Below, piece by piece: positions 1 to 13,000 of a stretch of 64,000 nucleotides of DNA. The notes beneath the pieces are model-generated. The model was not told where the DNA came from, ran no database searches, and worked only from the letters and a program-made list of their open reading frames with translations. Made by a program: the position numbers and the translations under genes. Within the stretch, counting starts at the first letter, position 1. Every line of letters starts with the position of its first letter. Origin of the DNA: Polytrichum commune (Eukaryota; Streptophyta; Polytrichopsida; Polytrichales; Polytrichaceae); the NCBI GenBank assembly GCA_950295325.1, contig OX485804.1, positions 67,618,033-67,682,032 on the forward strand, written 5' to 3'.

Positions 1-1599
1 TTATAAGGGGGTTGGTGGTCAACGTAACAATGCAAGGTGGCAATGACTCATTGTGGACATAAAACCAACTTGACCAAATCATGCGTGTGAATGTTGTAAT
101 ACCAATGTTTATTCGGATGAGGTTCCTAGATTACGACATTGTCCTTTCACCCAAGTTGTGCGGCAATGGTGAACATCATCTATGGTATGGCTTGATACTT
201 ATCGACTTCATACAAAAAGTCATGGGATCCATTTGAATATGGAGCAATGCATCTACAGGGAGAACACCACAATACTCTTGTGCACTTGGCTTCTCCTTCG
301 TGACATTATTGTATGGGCAACTTGGATTTGCAAGAATTAAGGTAGATGAGCCTAAAGTGACACTTCCAAGAATATTTATTATTGCAAGCACGTTTAATAG
401 CTTGGAATTTTTCAAACACTCTCCATAGATTTGCAAAACTATAAAGAGTCTACAATAAATAAATAAATAATCTTATCCGACCTACATAAATTTGCAAGTA
501 GGTTTAGGGTATATTCATGTGCTAAACATGTTGTCCACAACATTACTAGACCAACATTGGTGTCATTCTCATTAAATTTAGGGTGGCTTACATTAGGTAG
601 GGACTAAGTCTAAATAACTTGAGGTCCAAAATAGCCTTTCAATGGAACCTATTTTCAAACTCAAGACTGGATCTAATCTTGAAGATTGGTTTCTCAAACC
701 ATGAGAAGTATTTTCTTAAGTGGGGAATGTTGAGATTAGGCATGAAATAAGTGATTGTCACATTTGAGGGTTGTATTTACATCGAGGCTTAAATAAAAGA
801 AACTTCAAAATCGAGTGATTTTATTGGTTGAGAGCAAAATTTTGGACCCAAAAACTTTACACTGGGGCTCGCGTCCCCGGGGTTACGTACACCCCCTATT
901 AAGAGCACATGTCACATGCATGCACCACCTTGAATTCAATACTCCTAAATACGGTTTTTGGGTGGAAAAAAATGACACATTTACAAAGTTATATCTAAGA
1001 AATAAATAAAAAATGTATACCATAAATCCAAATAAAATCGTAATAGTGTACCATATCATATGTTTATACAAGACAAAACACTTGAGAAAAAATTGGCCTC
1101 CAATATGTGTAAGCAAAAAACTTTGATAATTTATCCAGACTCTCTACAATCACCTGAAAGGTAAGAGGCTCATCAATTGCATATGCAACAACGCACGATG
1201 CAGTTGCCTCGCAAAATTACAACCCTAATATAATATACATACAAGGACCAACATATCAACAACAAGGCCCCCTAATTCCCACACCAGACCTAACCGTCCA
1301 ATTCATTGAATTCACCTTCACACATGATTGATTTCTTGACTAGGTTGTACAAACAAAAGAAAAATACAACCCATTAATAGACACCATAAGAGCACGAGGC
1401 TGGAAAGTTTGGCCCTTTCATTACCATCATCGCTGGTCTAAGTGGAGCTATACTTAGTAGAAGCATAGAACTCCAAAATCTACATATCCTCCAAATCACT
1501 CATAAGAAAAATCATGAAGGCCATCCACCAACCGCCCATTAAATATCTCACATACCTCATACTCAACAACAAAAACTCGACAACAAACAAGAACTTGTA

Positions 1600-1626
1600 C
1601 CCCCCCCCCCCCACACACACACACAC
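1600..1626. repeat. Poly-C followed by (CA)n simple repeat
   Basis: A run of about 13 C passes directly into (CA)n. An equivalent compound tract occurs about 195 bases downstream. Confidence 0.85.
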
Positions 1627-1793
1627 ATAAAACAATACCACACACCGGTGCCTGGGAAGATTTTGGGCATAGTCGGTCAAGATCCTAGTGATTCTAATTC
1701 TATAGATTCCTCCAAACTGATGGGTAATTCTTCTGAAGTCTTGAACTTCAACCGGTTCATCTGCAACTAACTGCCGGTTCTCCCCGAGCCCTA

Positions 1794-1820
1794 CCCCCCC
1801 CCCCCCCCCACACACACACA
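1794..1820. repeat. Second poly-C plus (CA)n simple repeat
   Basis: A run of about 16 C passes into (CA)n, the same compound structure as at 1,600. The flanks do not align obviously, so shared origin is unproven. Confidence 0.85.
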
Positions 1821-3446
1821 TTAACGGTTGCTAAACTGATATACCAATTACAAACCATAGCCCACCTATCGCAAGGTCAACAATAAACCCCATCTTGCAC
1901 CAAGGGGACTCTTGAGCAAGGCAGGACCAATGGACTCCAAATCACATCGGAATGACCAACTTTTTGTTTTGTTTTTGTTTTCCTTGTCTTTTCTTTATGA
2001 AAATGACCATGTGATGTCAATCAAGTCCTCCAACCCACCAGCCTGTTATTGGCCCAAGATTCACTACTTATGCCTCCAATGCCTGAGTCCCAGGGAGAGG
2101 TACCTATAAAGGGTGGGACATAGGGAAGGTGATATCCACATAAAGCTCCGTAGCGTTCAAGGAGGTGACGCCACGTGGATCCAGGACCATGTGGATACAT
2201 GTGTAAGGAATCTAGGTAGGTGTCTAAGAGTGGACCATTGAATCTATGAACAATCCCAGGCTTCATCCTTTATTCGTTGCTTTGCGGCCTTTCCCCTCCT
2301 CTTTTGTTCTCCAATGTTATTACTAATCCATGTGCAAATTCATCACTCGCGGAGGCTTCATCTTCTTAATTAGCGCTAATGTGGATGGGTCTTAATTAAA
2401 TAACTACTTTTTCAAACTTGCCCACTCATAACACGTGATTAGTACAACATCGTAAATCCAAATTGAGGCCGTGGCTACTTCCCCCATGGTTTTCGGAACT
2501 CATATGAATATCTTATTCATTATCAAAGTGAAGATTTTTATGCTTATTAAATGGTCACAAAAGTCCCCCCCCCCCTTCCTAGGTGCTTTTTTGGTATATT
2601 TTTCTTGTCCGTTTTTGGAGCCATACCTAACAATATACAACTCATATGTAGGTGTCCAAATAAGGAAAATGATTGAATAAGGGTTGTCTACCTTTGGCAA
2701 AATGTCCACGAGATAGTAAAATACTTTCAAGAAATTAGGGAAAGTCTGGATAAGTGCACTTGGGGTTTGTGGCATTTAGGTAAATCCATTCATCGTGGAT
2801 GAATTGGACTGCAGCAAAAGCAAACTCATGTAGTTTAAAGGTCGAATGAGATTTAACTATACACCAATAGATTGATTTGAGGTTTATGATGTCAGTTTTG
2901 AAGTCACATGAGATGAACTAGATATGACTAGGTTATAGACTACCTCCATGTGTTTTCACCTTCCGAGTGGATGAGTTTCCCTAGACATCATGAAGCTAGG
3001 CTAGCCGAATAATTGGGCTCATATGATTTTATATTGGAATAGGATGACTCACCTCGAATTGAATGCACATACTTTTAGAGGCAAGATTTACTATCTATAA
3101 AGTTCTTAGACATATTCACATGGTGACTAATCACAATTATTATAATGATTATAATTTTGAAATCACTTTGAGATGCTCAGAATACAAATCATATATCAAA
3201 ATGCCAAAGAGCATGTGTAAACATTAGGGTTTCCAAGAAACCAAACTCTGGATAAAATATTTTTATAGAGTCTTTTACCAAACCAAACAAGGATCAAGGC
3301 TTAACAAACCATCTCTCCTCCATTAAGGCACCTAGACCTATGATAATAGATTAGTCAGTGATCCTTATCAAGTAACCGATTTCATATGGACAAAAACTTA
3401 TATGAAATCTCTCATGTTTTATCAACTATACTTCAATCAAAAACTA

Positions 3447-3801
3447 CACTAGATATGATATTTAGTGTCACCAATTCTAACTGTTTTTCTCAATGCTAAT
3501 TGTAAACCGCAGTATAGTGTCACCGACACTAAATGTTAACCCAACATTATTTGTCATTCCTTGTAAATATGTGAGGGGAGTATAGATTTCTAGTGTTGCA
3601 ATAATTGTCACTTACCAAGTGATTTTTCATCCAAATTTCAATCACCCATGACAATGTTTCATGACAAGTTGATGACACAAGAAGGTAGGGTTTTGGCCAA
3701 TGGATGAACTCGTCCATCATCCATGACACTATTTATTCACTTATTCGTAAGAAGTGTCATCCGAAAAGTTACCATAGTGACACAAAATATCATACTTAGT
3801 G
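3447..3801. mobile_element. MITE with about 25-bp terminal inverted repeats and TA target duplication
   Basis: The left end begins CACTAGATATGATATTTAGT. The reverse complement of the right end begins CACTAAGTATGATATTTTGT. Both continue into GTCAC, giving an inverted repeat of about 25 bases with few mismatches. TA flanks both sides (3,445-3,446 and 3,802-3,803). The 355-bp interior has no coding potential, as expected for a non-autonomous element. The superfamily is uncertain: CACTA-like termini but a TA duplication. Confidence 0.7.
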
Positions 3802-5954
3802 TAGATAATAGTAATACTAATAGTACGCCAACTTCATGATTAAACAAGCATAAATGAAGAACTTCTTCACCCCCAAGTTAATGTCACCTTTTGGTGGGAA
3901 ATAACACATAAATATGAGGTAGCTTGATAGAGTTGAACCAATGTTGGTATGATATATAGGTGAATGCATGGAATCAATATTCAACAACAATAATGATATC
4001 AAAAACTTGGGAGTGCTATCATACAATTGGTGAGTTGTAACATATGAGCACTGAGGGAAGGAAAAAATTGTGGTATAACACACAAGTATCATATATCCAT
4101 GGTATTAGGGAAAATTTAATAACATGTTTTATATAGTAATGTGTGTGGGATGCAAAAAAATGAAAGTGACCTAATGAATGCTTTGGTCTACAATCAACAA
4201 TTGCAAGAGTGACTCAAGGTTTCATCATTAATTTTAATGTTGTTGCTAAATTGACCATTATATAAAAAAAATGCTCTCACATTCCAAGTATTGAGCATGC
4301 TCAATATTATATTTCTATAAATCACTTAGGTATGAGAAAGGAATTAGTTGAGGCATTGCGTGAAAGAAATTAATTCACACGAATCCAAGTGATGGGCTCA
4401 GATTTTTTATTTTATTAGGATGCCAAACCCATTCACATTGACGTTCCACACCAACCACAACTAATCGAACATATGGAGGATGGTATTGTCAACTATGTAG
4501 ATGCTCCCCTTGTCCTTTGATGCCTCTAACTGGAACAACAACTCCCCATTTGGATCAAACTTTGTGGGACTTCGTGCGAGGTACATGCGTAGATGTTGCT
4601 GCTTGTGCAATACCAATGCCCTCTTAATAGACAAGAAATACCAACTTCTTGGGAGGGGATGCCACCAACTCCATTTTCCTACCAACATTGTGCACACACA
4701 TTTTAATTCCATTTAGAAATAGTGAGTATTGTCAAAGTTACATTGATTAAAAAAACGCTTGACGAGGCTAAACTCATGTACTCAAACATGGTTTTCTTGC
4801 AACCTTCCGGGGAGGTGTGTCCTCCTCGTCTATAGGTGGAGGGGGTGATGTAGGACCAACAACAAGATCTTAAGAAGATGACACACGAAGCGGCTGCAAA
4901 ATCTCCTTAAAAATGTGGCCATCTCCTTTGTAAGCAACAAGATGGAGCCCACTTTTATGACAAATGTGTACATCACCACAAATTAAGTATAACAAAGAAA
5001 AAGGAAAAAATAATGGATATTGAAAACATATGTGTGAAAGTGGTGACATCTATGACAATTGAACTTGACATTGTTAATGTCTCAATGAATGTTTGCATGA
5101 AGATATGATGCTTCTTGTATGTGCCTTGTCAATGGACTTTGCCATTCATTATTTGGTCATTTCCGGTCATGTAGTTGAAGAAGATATCGTCTTCTTCAAC
5201 TCACACACCTTGTTTCTCAAGGACATGGTTTTTGTTGAAGGAAAATTTACCTTGTGCTTTTGTGTCACAATATTATAACAATATACAAAAACGTCTCAAT
5301 TACAAAATTAAGCCACTCAACATCATTAGAACCCAAATAGAATCCGGAATTGTTACACGACAACTTAGAAATGACTTTAGGGAAGATCAATTTTTTCCTT
5401 GGCAAATTTGTTGATTGCAAAGCACAAACGCAAGATATTCACACCCCACCAATATTTCACAAGAGCAAAATCATAGGTTGCAGCATAAGTTCTCACGTCA
5501 CTGCTTGAAATAGTCACCCCACCATCATATGGTAGGCTCACTAAAAGTCAAGCAAACAATTCGAAGCTTCTGCCCTTAGGTAAAAGCAACCAATATTTGA
5601 AAATTCAAAGGTTGGGGTCTTGTATAAATGGGTGTCTTGTATATGAGATATTCAAATATGCAAAAAAAGTTGACCCGCCCCCCTAATTTGGAACTTCATA
5701 CACGTGGCCAAGGGCCATCATTTCATATCCAAGCTCTAGATTCAACCTTCAAACAAACTCTTTGATGGATTGTAAATGATCACTCCCATCTTCATATGGC
5801 AGGCTTACCAGAATTCAATCATACAATTAAAAGCTTCAATTATTTTTAATTCAACCTGCAAACCACACCTCGGGGGGATCTGAAATGGTCATCCCCCTTG
5901 TTCTTGATTCAAAGATCCTCCCCATCCCTTGGTTGCATTTCCATGTGCCCTGAA
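3802..5954. other. Gene-free stretch with one dispersed-repeat fragment
   Basis: No recognisable gene. About 3,930-4,013 resembles the left part of the element in PNPase intron 15 (shared wording such as ATATAGGTGAATGCATGG), so it is a partial copy. The open frames at 4,461-4,716 on both strands have no recognisable family. Confidence 0.5.
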
Positions 5955-6445
5955 CTTGGACACCAACCTACATTTAGGTTTGGGAAGATAGTACATCATA
6001 ATCTAGCAACACTGACAATAGATCACAAAACCAAATGGGAGAGTGTTGGACTCATCAATGGTTACTATATGGTTGAAGATATTGTCATTCCATATCCATG
6101 CTTTGAAGTTATCATAGTTGGAGACCTCCTGCAATGCATATGCCCGGACTTCACAAAAACGTCCTCTAAAGCTTTGAGAAAGAAAGGGAAATGGGTGTAC
6201 TGCAAAGGTTTTTTTATCACGTGTTTAGATTTCTATGGAAGGTGGATTACAAGAGTGACAAGTTCATTCACGCACTACGTATACCTACAACAAGGTCATG
6301 TGACTACTTGAACTTGTTGGTGTTGTAGAGTAGTGTTGAGCCACATGTTTAAGAATGTTAGTGAATGACGTGTATTGGTTTGGATTGTTATAATAAAAAT
6401 CAGCAATGTAGTGAGAGTATTCTAAATGATCCATGGTAATAGGCC
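5955..6445 (+). pseudogene. Fragment of SWIM-finger transposase (C-terminal part)
   Basis: The frame ending at 6,311 matches the C-terminal end of the transposase at 52,302-56,948 and of the copy at 26,991-32,160. It has the same order of blocks: a PTFRFGK-like block (TLRFGK in the intact gene), then KWES, then a CxCPDF block, then ALRKKGKWVYCK. The SWIM residues CxC and the later C are visible, but the expected CxH is CKG here, so the finger is damaged. Noncoding homology to the second copy's 3' flank continues to about 6,445. The N-terminal nine-tenths of the gene is absent, so this is a dead remnant. Confidence 0.75.
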
Positions 6446-6534
6446 CCCTTCATTCTTGATTCAATCAAAATATTTGCAGTTTATGATTAAAAACATGCAA
6501 TAAATTTTAGTGCCATATGTAGATTATGACCTGT

Positions 6535-6835
6535 AAACCCATATGAATGCACATGTGGGTATCAAGATTATAATACCAGTTGAATCTTGATATTTGATGG
6601 GTAACTCAAAGAGAGAGAATTTCTTCGTATACCGAGTTCTTATTTGGATAAATACCATTCTAAACCACATTGATACTAGGACGATTTTGTCTAGATATGA
6701 AGATTCTTCCATGATATATCAAAAAACAAAAATATTGTCAAATATCCATACTCTACTGATCTATCAAAAACGTGAAAACCTCATTACAACACCCCCAATG
6801 GATTGAACGAAAAAGACGATACCAGACCAACACTG
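6535..6835. repeat. Dispersed repeat, relative of the PNPase-intron MITE
   Basis: Runs of shared sequence such as AATACCATTCTAAACCA and TTGATACTAGG occur in the same order as at about 13,925-14,227. The copies are clearly diverged. Confidence 0.65.
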
Positions 6836-8526
6836 GATTGAACCTCTGTAGCAATGGCACCAAAAGTGATGCGGTGAAGTCTTGCATGAGTCATTTTGAT
6901 GGAGACTAAACCATCACGTATTCAGTGCACATAGCCTGTGATGTAATAAAAGTGAAGTTGGGCCCTGTCAAGTCGGCCTCCAGTATAAGTTATATATGGT
7001 CCTTAGGCTATGCTGATCCAGTCCTCAGGCACTTGGTACCTATCATGACAATCCAATAGGGCACATTATCAGTAAGTCAAAGAGCGGCAGGGCAGTGAGG
7101 GGACGTTAAATGATGGCCGCAATCACAGGAGTGGACGAGCGAGAAGGACGAAGAAGCGGTTACTAACTTGGCGGGATTTGAGACTGTAAATTAAGAAAGA
7201 ATGAAATAAAAATAGACATTTCTTCATTCCATGCATGACTCATGTGTCATCACGATGTATAGGTATATAAAACCTGTTGCCAAGGGCTTGAAAGTAGACC
7301 GTAAGGGCAACTTCATACACGAGCCAAGAGCCGTGACCATGAATCTGTGGGAGCTTGAAAGAAGTGTCCAAAGGCCGTCCCAAGACACTCCCAAAATCAT
7401 TTAGTGTGGTCACGGGCCCTCAAGTGTAGTGTGAAGTCATATGTGATTAGGTCCTTAACCAAATGCTTTTTGAATGAATTTCTATTCACGCGGGCTCCTC
7501 ACGCATGATCAAATACAATAAATCAACGGTTGTGAGATGACGGGGTGTCATGGTCTCCCGGTTTTGAGTTAGGCTTACCTCCAAGAGGTGGACTTTGAAA
7601 TTAGTTCCAAGTGATCATGGAACATGATCCGTTTGATGCCATATAGGAATTTATGTAGACTTTACATCCATCTTGCATTCACTTACTCGTTGGTCCCTCA
7701 AGCATAGTGTGAAGCGAACTTGGACCGGCTCCGCGCTTTCCACCAATGAGAGTGCTTGAAGTGCAATGGTTATGGGCCCTCAGTCTCGTGTGTAAAGTGG
7801 CCCTAAATGCAAAAATAATAATACTTTCTTTGGCTTTTGTAGATTGAAGTTTTTAGTTATCTATCAATCAAAGATAGCTAAGGTACAGTAGATGGTCCCA
7901 AAATCATCACTTTATGCCTTGAGCATATATACTCTTGTTATATTTAAGAAGCTCAAAACGATCATGAGTTGGTAAATGAGAGGGAGGTTCGAACCACCAA
8001 AGTATCTTTATTTGAATACCATATGTAAAAGTTATAAGAGCTCAATTTTTTATTGGTAGAGGACTCAAAACCAACACGGAAGCATGATGTTTGGGCAATG
8101 GACGTTTTCAGAATCAACATGTACTTATTGTGCAAAATATTAGGGTGTTGCTTTTAGCAACATCTATCCTATAGCTAGGTAAGTTATGTGACCCTACAAT
8201 GGACGCCAACTTTAAAAGTGGTGGGAATCTTCTTGAATGTAGCATGTAGATTTACTAGATTGATCCTAGTCATGCTTGCATATGCATTTGCAATCTATAG
8301 ATAAGCACATGTCAACTTAAAAAAACATGTTAGGTTCTCTCACACAAGCTAGTTACATATTTATCCAAAGTAGAACTTCGTGGATGCGAAGCAAATCTTT
8401 ATGTGAGGGACCTAAAATTGTAGGGAGGAAGCCGATCTTGCATTAACTACACTCTTATCATTAGTTCGTATGATAGCTTATTGTGAGTGCAATAAATTGT
8501 TCCAAATGGTGAGTGGAGTTGCTCTT
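6836..8526. other. Gene-free stretch, nothing recognised
   Basis: No long open frame, no RNA gene and no clear repeat boundary was seen on either strand. Confidence 0.45.
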
Positions 8527-8872
8527 AGGCTATCTCCACCATTGCTACCACATCTCCCTCCAATTCCTATTGCAGTGCCTATCAATATCAATTAAAAAAA
8601 CCTTGTAAAGGTCAACTTAAAACGTGAAATGTTATGGAGAGAGCACTTCTAGGATTGAAAGAGGTTTGACTAGGAAGGTGACCCTCTATTGCTACACCAA
8701 AATAGAGTACCCGCTTTGATTTAGTCCCTCCAAAATTACATTGACTGTTGTAGAGGGAGATGTGATGGGGTGTAGTGGTGATCATCATGCCTCCACTTCC
8801 TCCAATATTAATGTTCATAGTGGGATCAGGGGTGTCATGCATGGAAGCGGTGGAGATGCTCCTATTGAACGC
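8527..8872. mobile_element. Possible fold-back MITE
   Basis: GGCTATCTCCACCATTGC at the left pairs imperfectly, as an inverted repeat, with GCGGTGGAGATGCTCCTA at the right, and there is further internal complementarity. No target duplication was established. Confidence 0.35.
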
Positions 8873-9009
8873 AAATCTGAAACCGACATAGATCAAAGAC
8901 TGTATTTTAAAAGTGTATGGTTTAGGCGCACACCCCTTAGCTTCTTCTTAGTTGACAAATGTGGGTAGTTGGGAGGCGTTGAATATAAGTTGCAAACAAA
9001 CCGGGGGAC

Positions 9010-9038
9010 CATCCCATCCCATCCCATCCCATCCCATC
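9010..9038. repeat. (CCCAT)n microsatellite
   Basis: About five tandem copies of the pentamer CCCAT, followed by an imperfect extension. Confidence 0.85.
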
Positions 9039-9570
9039 AATGCAATCCATCCCAATGCAATCCTTCCTATTTACCCGAACCGTACTTATTTGATGCCTAG
9101 CTACACATAGACCTTGCCAGGGTACGTAGTTGTGGCCGCGCTGCAACTACCACCCATGAGCCACACATCATCTCCACCCGTGGGCCTTTTCCAGCCAGGG
9201 TTGCCGCGAATGGAAGCCTGGGAGGGAGTCTGGAGATGGAAACCGTACACAAGTCCCCATATTGGCACTCAGTTTCAGGAGGCTTGCAGTCAACTGGACA
9301 CCACTTGGTGCGAGGCATATTTAAAAGCACCCTTGATAGTGGTGGTGCACAAGTTGGCGGGTTTCCCTATCGAGGGTATCCATATCATACCTTACCTCAC
9401 AACCAACTTGGTGGGATGCATTTGATTTGATGTGTTTCTCAAGTCTCGAAGAGATAGATACATGCACTTCAAAGTTCAAGGTTCAATGTTCACTCACTTG
9501 GGAGATCCAATCCTGCCGACTCACCATGTGACTGAGCTTACCCGACCATTCCATCCCATTCCCTGGATCT

Positions 9571-9685
9571 GAAGGGCATTTGCCAACTCAGATAGTTTCA
9601 CCACACCAGAGGGCATTTGCTAACTCAGATAGTTTCACGACACCAGAGGGCATTTGCCAACTCAGATAGTTTCATGACACTGGAG
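9571..9685. repeat. Three-copy minisatellite, about 43-bp unit
   Basis: The core GGGCATTTGCCAACTCAGAT recurs three times with a following TTTCAnnACACCAGA spacer. The units are nearly identical. Confidence 0.8.
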
Positions 9686-10016
9686 GGAGGGATGGGAAAA
9701 TGATCCAGAAAATTACTATGGATGTTGAATGCCACACTGAAACTGAGTAAACAATGAGTAAAGTATTTAAGGGTGATTTTCTGGACCTTAGAAATTGTGT
9801 GCTTTTATCAAACCCACAAAGAAGGCAGGTCAATAAGAATGTGCAATGAGACCTGCAAAACTAGGCTCTAGGCTTTTGCAAGAATTCTAACAGGCTTGGT
9901 TTAATGCCCAGATTTATGAGAATGAGAAAAGAAATCCCCGTGATAATGGATCCCATGGCTTCCTCTGAAATTTGCAATACATTTTGATGTGTTCAAAACT
10001 TTTAAGACATCCTACA

Positions 10017-13000
10017 CTAAGTGGTAGTGAAAGGGTCTCCTAGACTAGGCTGCGCTCGCCATTTCTCTTGGCCTGCACTTGCCATTTCAGGTTGTCTCTT
10101 TGTTTCTCCTGCACCTTGATCGTCCAGACATGCACGGTGGCTCAATCGCAACTGGCCTCTTGCATTGATCTGCCACAATTGAGAATGCCAATTCACATCA
10201 GAACACCATATTGATGTTTTTTCTATTTACAAAATAGAAATAATATCATCATGTAGCTATTCCTCCATACTTGAAATTTAAAAGCAACCAGTGGTCCATG
10301 AAAGCATCTTAAAGCTTTATGACAGCCAGCTCATCAGAAAGAAATAAGGTTTTAGACTTACCTCAATAAGCTTAACATCTAGAGTATCGCCTTCATTCAC
10401 AAACTGGACAGACCCACATAAGTATGAGTTGTAAGTAAAAAAAATATAAGTTTCACAGAAACCAAGAGATCGAGACAGGCTTATTAGTACATATTCAAAA
10501 ACCGATTCATTTATTCGTCATCTCATTTGATTCTCTATACAATATCTGTTTCACAACACAGTATACATCCATGTGTAAACAACTCCAGAATTCCCCAGTT
10601 AACTGTCCATGTACAAGAATTCAAGAACTAATTAGAAATGCTTAATAAAAGTACATGATGCCTAGGGTGGATTCTGCTCCTATGAAGAATGCTGATACTC
10701 CTTCATATGAACAGTATCCAAAGTGGAAGTATGGAAACTTACACGAAAATATTAGATGTGTCTTCTATCCTATATGTGTGAACATAGTTAAAAGGGTCTG
10801 TGATATGAAGCACTTACATCTTCAACTCTAGCCAGTTTCTTGGTACTCAACTCGCTGATGTGGCATAGACCCTACAGGCAAGAACACCCGCAATCTTCAG
10901 AACTTATGAACACCAATTCTAAGGGGTACCTGAAAATGTACAATTACAAATTATAGAACATGCTCAGAGGTACAACAAACTGCAAGTATATACTAACCTC
11001 TTTTCCCGGTGCTATCTCTACAAAACAACCAAATGCGGTTGTTGTCTTCACCTTGCAATTTCTGCAACAATCAAAGTAGATATGAGAACCAGATTTTTAC
11101 ATCATCATTGCCATACCAATTGGTTATTCATTCATTAGGAGAAAGTATTGCAATCAACATGGCTGAATGTCAAGCTACTGGCTCCACAAAAGATGACGAT
11201 AGACTTCATTGAGACAAACGACGGCTCAGATCTAAATACCTAGTAGGTTTAGGGAACGACAAACTTCTGAAATGGTGAACTTAAAGTGTGAGTTACAAGT
11301 ACAGGAGGAGCCAACAAATGCTAATATATGGTAGATTATTCTGGCCTACACTTTAGTAATGTGTTTTCAAAGGAGTTCCCTTGAACCGTCCATGAAAATC
11401 ATCTGAGTCTTCGAGTTATGAACCAGAACTCCAATCAAGACATCTGGATTCTGAGTACCTGAAAATTCTCAGCAGACAAACATTCAAAAGTATTCGAAGT
11501 TCACATCTGTTTGTTATGGAGGGTCTGCCACTCACATTGAATTATGACTCTACTGTGCATGAAAACGGTGAAGGAGAGGAGGAAAATGTATACAAACCTA
11601 TACACAGTGCCGACCGTAGGCACCATTGTCAAACCTAAAATCTTGGTCTTCGCATTTTCTACACTCTCAATTGATCGGCCTACAATTCTAACCTGTAACC
11701 ACCCACCCGCTCATACAGTCAGCTAATATTGGAAGATATGGATTGGCAATAAGTTTCTTTTATTCAGGACAAAACAACTCCCTATGATCAAAACAATGAT
11801 GTGTAGAAAATTAACAGCGCACAACATGTAGCATTCGATGTTGATTTGATGACTTACAGATCCATCATCATTCACATCAACCGAGTCAACACCACAGGAC
11901 TCAATGATCCCCTTGACAGTCTTGCCTCCAGATCCAATTACCCGATTCAACATATCAACTTCAATCTGCAAATGCCAAGAAATAACATGGAAGTTGAGTT
12001 GAGACATAGAATACAATGACTCGAGTCAATTTCTCTTCTTGGACTTAAAATTTTTCCTCATCTCAAACCCTCTCATCTATCAGCCCTGCTCTCAAGTGTA
12101 TGCCACCTATTTTAATAATATTCAGCAGCTCAAGTTGATTGATCCCCTCAAAGTTAAATCCTTTTCCTATAATCTGCAAGATTAGAAACCAAATATTCAT
12201 GAAGCAATATTGTTGACATTGCATAATAAACTATATCTATATAGTTGGTGATTCTACATAAGCCCATAAAATCTAGTGGATGTCCATACTCACCACAAAA
12301 GTTGGAATGTATTATATATCACAGACATTGGTGGATAAATGAGTCTCTACAAATGCGGAGAAAGCCACAAATACGAAAGACTAACCTTTAGCAATGCAAT
12401 AAGTGGAGCATATTTCGACACTTTTCCAGCTGGTGCAGGTTTGCTTTTGGACATTTCAGCTTCAATGGAGAAACACCAACAAATGAACGTCCATTAGCTA
12501 GATCTTAAAGTGTACATTAGTGAGACATTAGACTCTTCTGTCAAACTCTAAACAGTGTCCTCCTTCTTAAGACTTTCCAGCACATCTCAAGGACCCTGTA
12601 TATCAAGTATACTGTAGAGAGATCTCTATTCAGAGGAAAACATACATATTTCTCCCTCAGATTTTGCCACCTGTCATTTCTACACTGGGTGAGACCCTCT
12701 AAAATTCCATTTGAAAACTACATCGGTAAAGATGAAATAGAGCATCCTCTATAGTTTTTGACATGTAAATGCAGGATCGACTCCTCTCTGACAGATGACA
12801 GGCGGAGTTGATAATAACATACCCAAAATGTGACGCCGGCCAGCATTTGCTTGTTCCAAAGCCTTCCTCATCACAGGAATTGTGATGCCTTCCACCTGAC
12901 CGCACCCCAAACTTATCTTTGTCAGAGACATTGTGTTCCGATAGCCATTTCGAACAAAAGTGCCTCGCAGGCTTAACCACATTACCCACAATCAATTGTT

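Larger units (their letters stand above)
1..3446. other. Gene-free stretch, no recognisable coding region
   Basis: I see no open frame here with a recognisable family, and no tRNA or rRNA. The only structured features are two similar poly-C plus (CA)n tracts at about 1,600 and 1,794. The short open frames are A/T-rich and unconvincing on either strand. Confidence 0.5.

Noticed and set aside
9097..9430. Overlapping open frames on both strands near 9.1-9.4 kb
   Set aside because: Frames overlap on both strands, none resembles a known protein, and the region is flanked by simple repeats.
12105..12176. Possible extra PNPase exon ([20 protein letters not shown])
   Set aside because: It has an acceptor-like start, but joining 12,386 directly to 11,965 gives the expected linker into the KH domain in phase; the extra segment has no counterpart in PNPase that I know.
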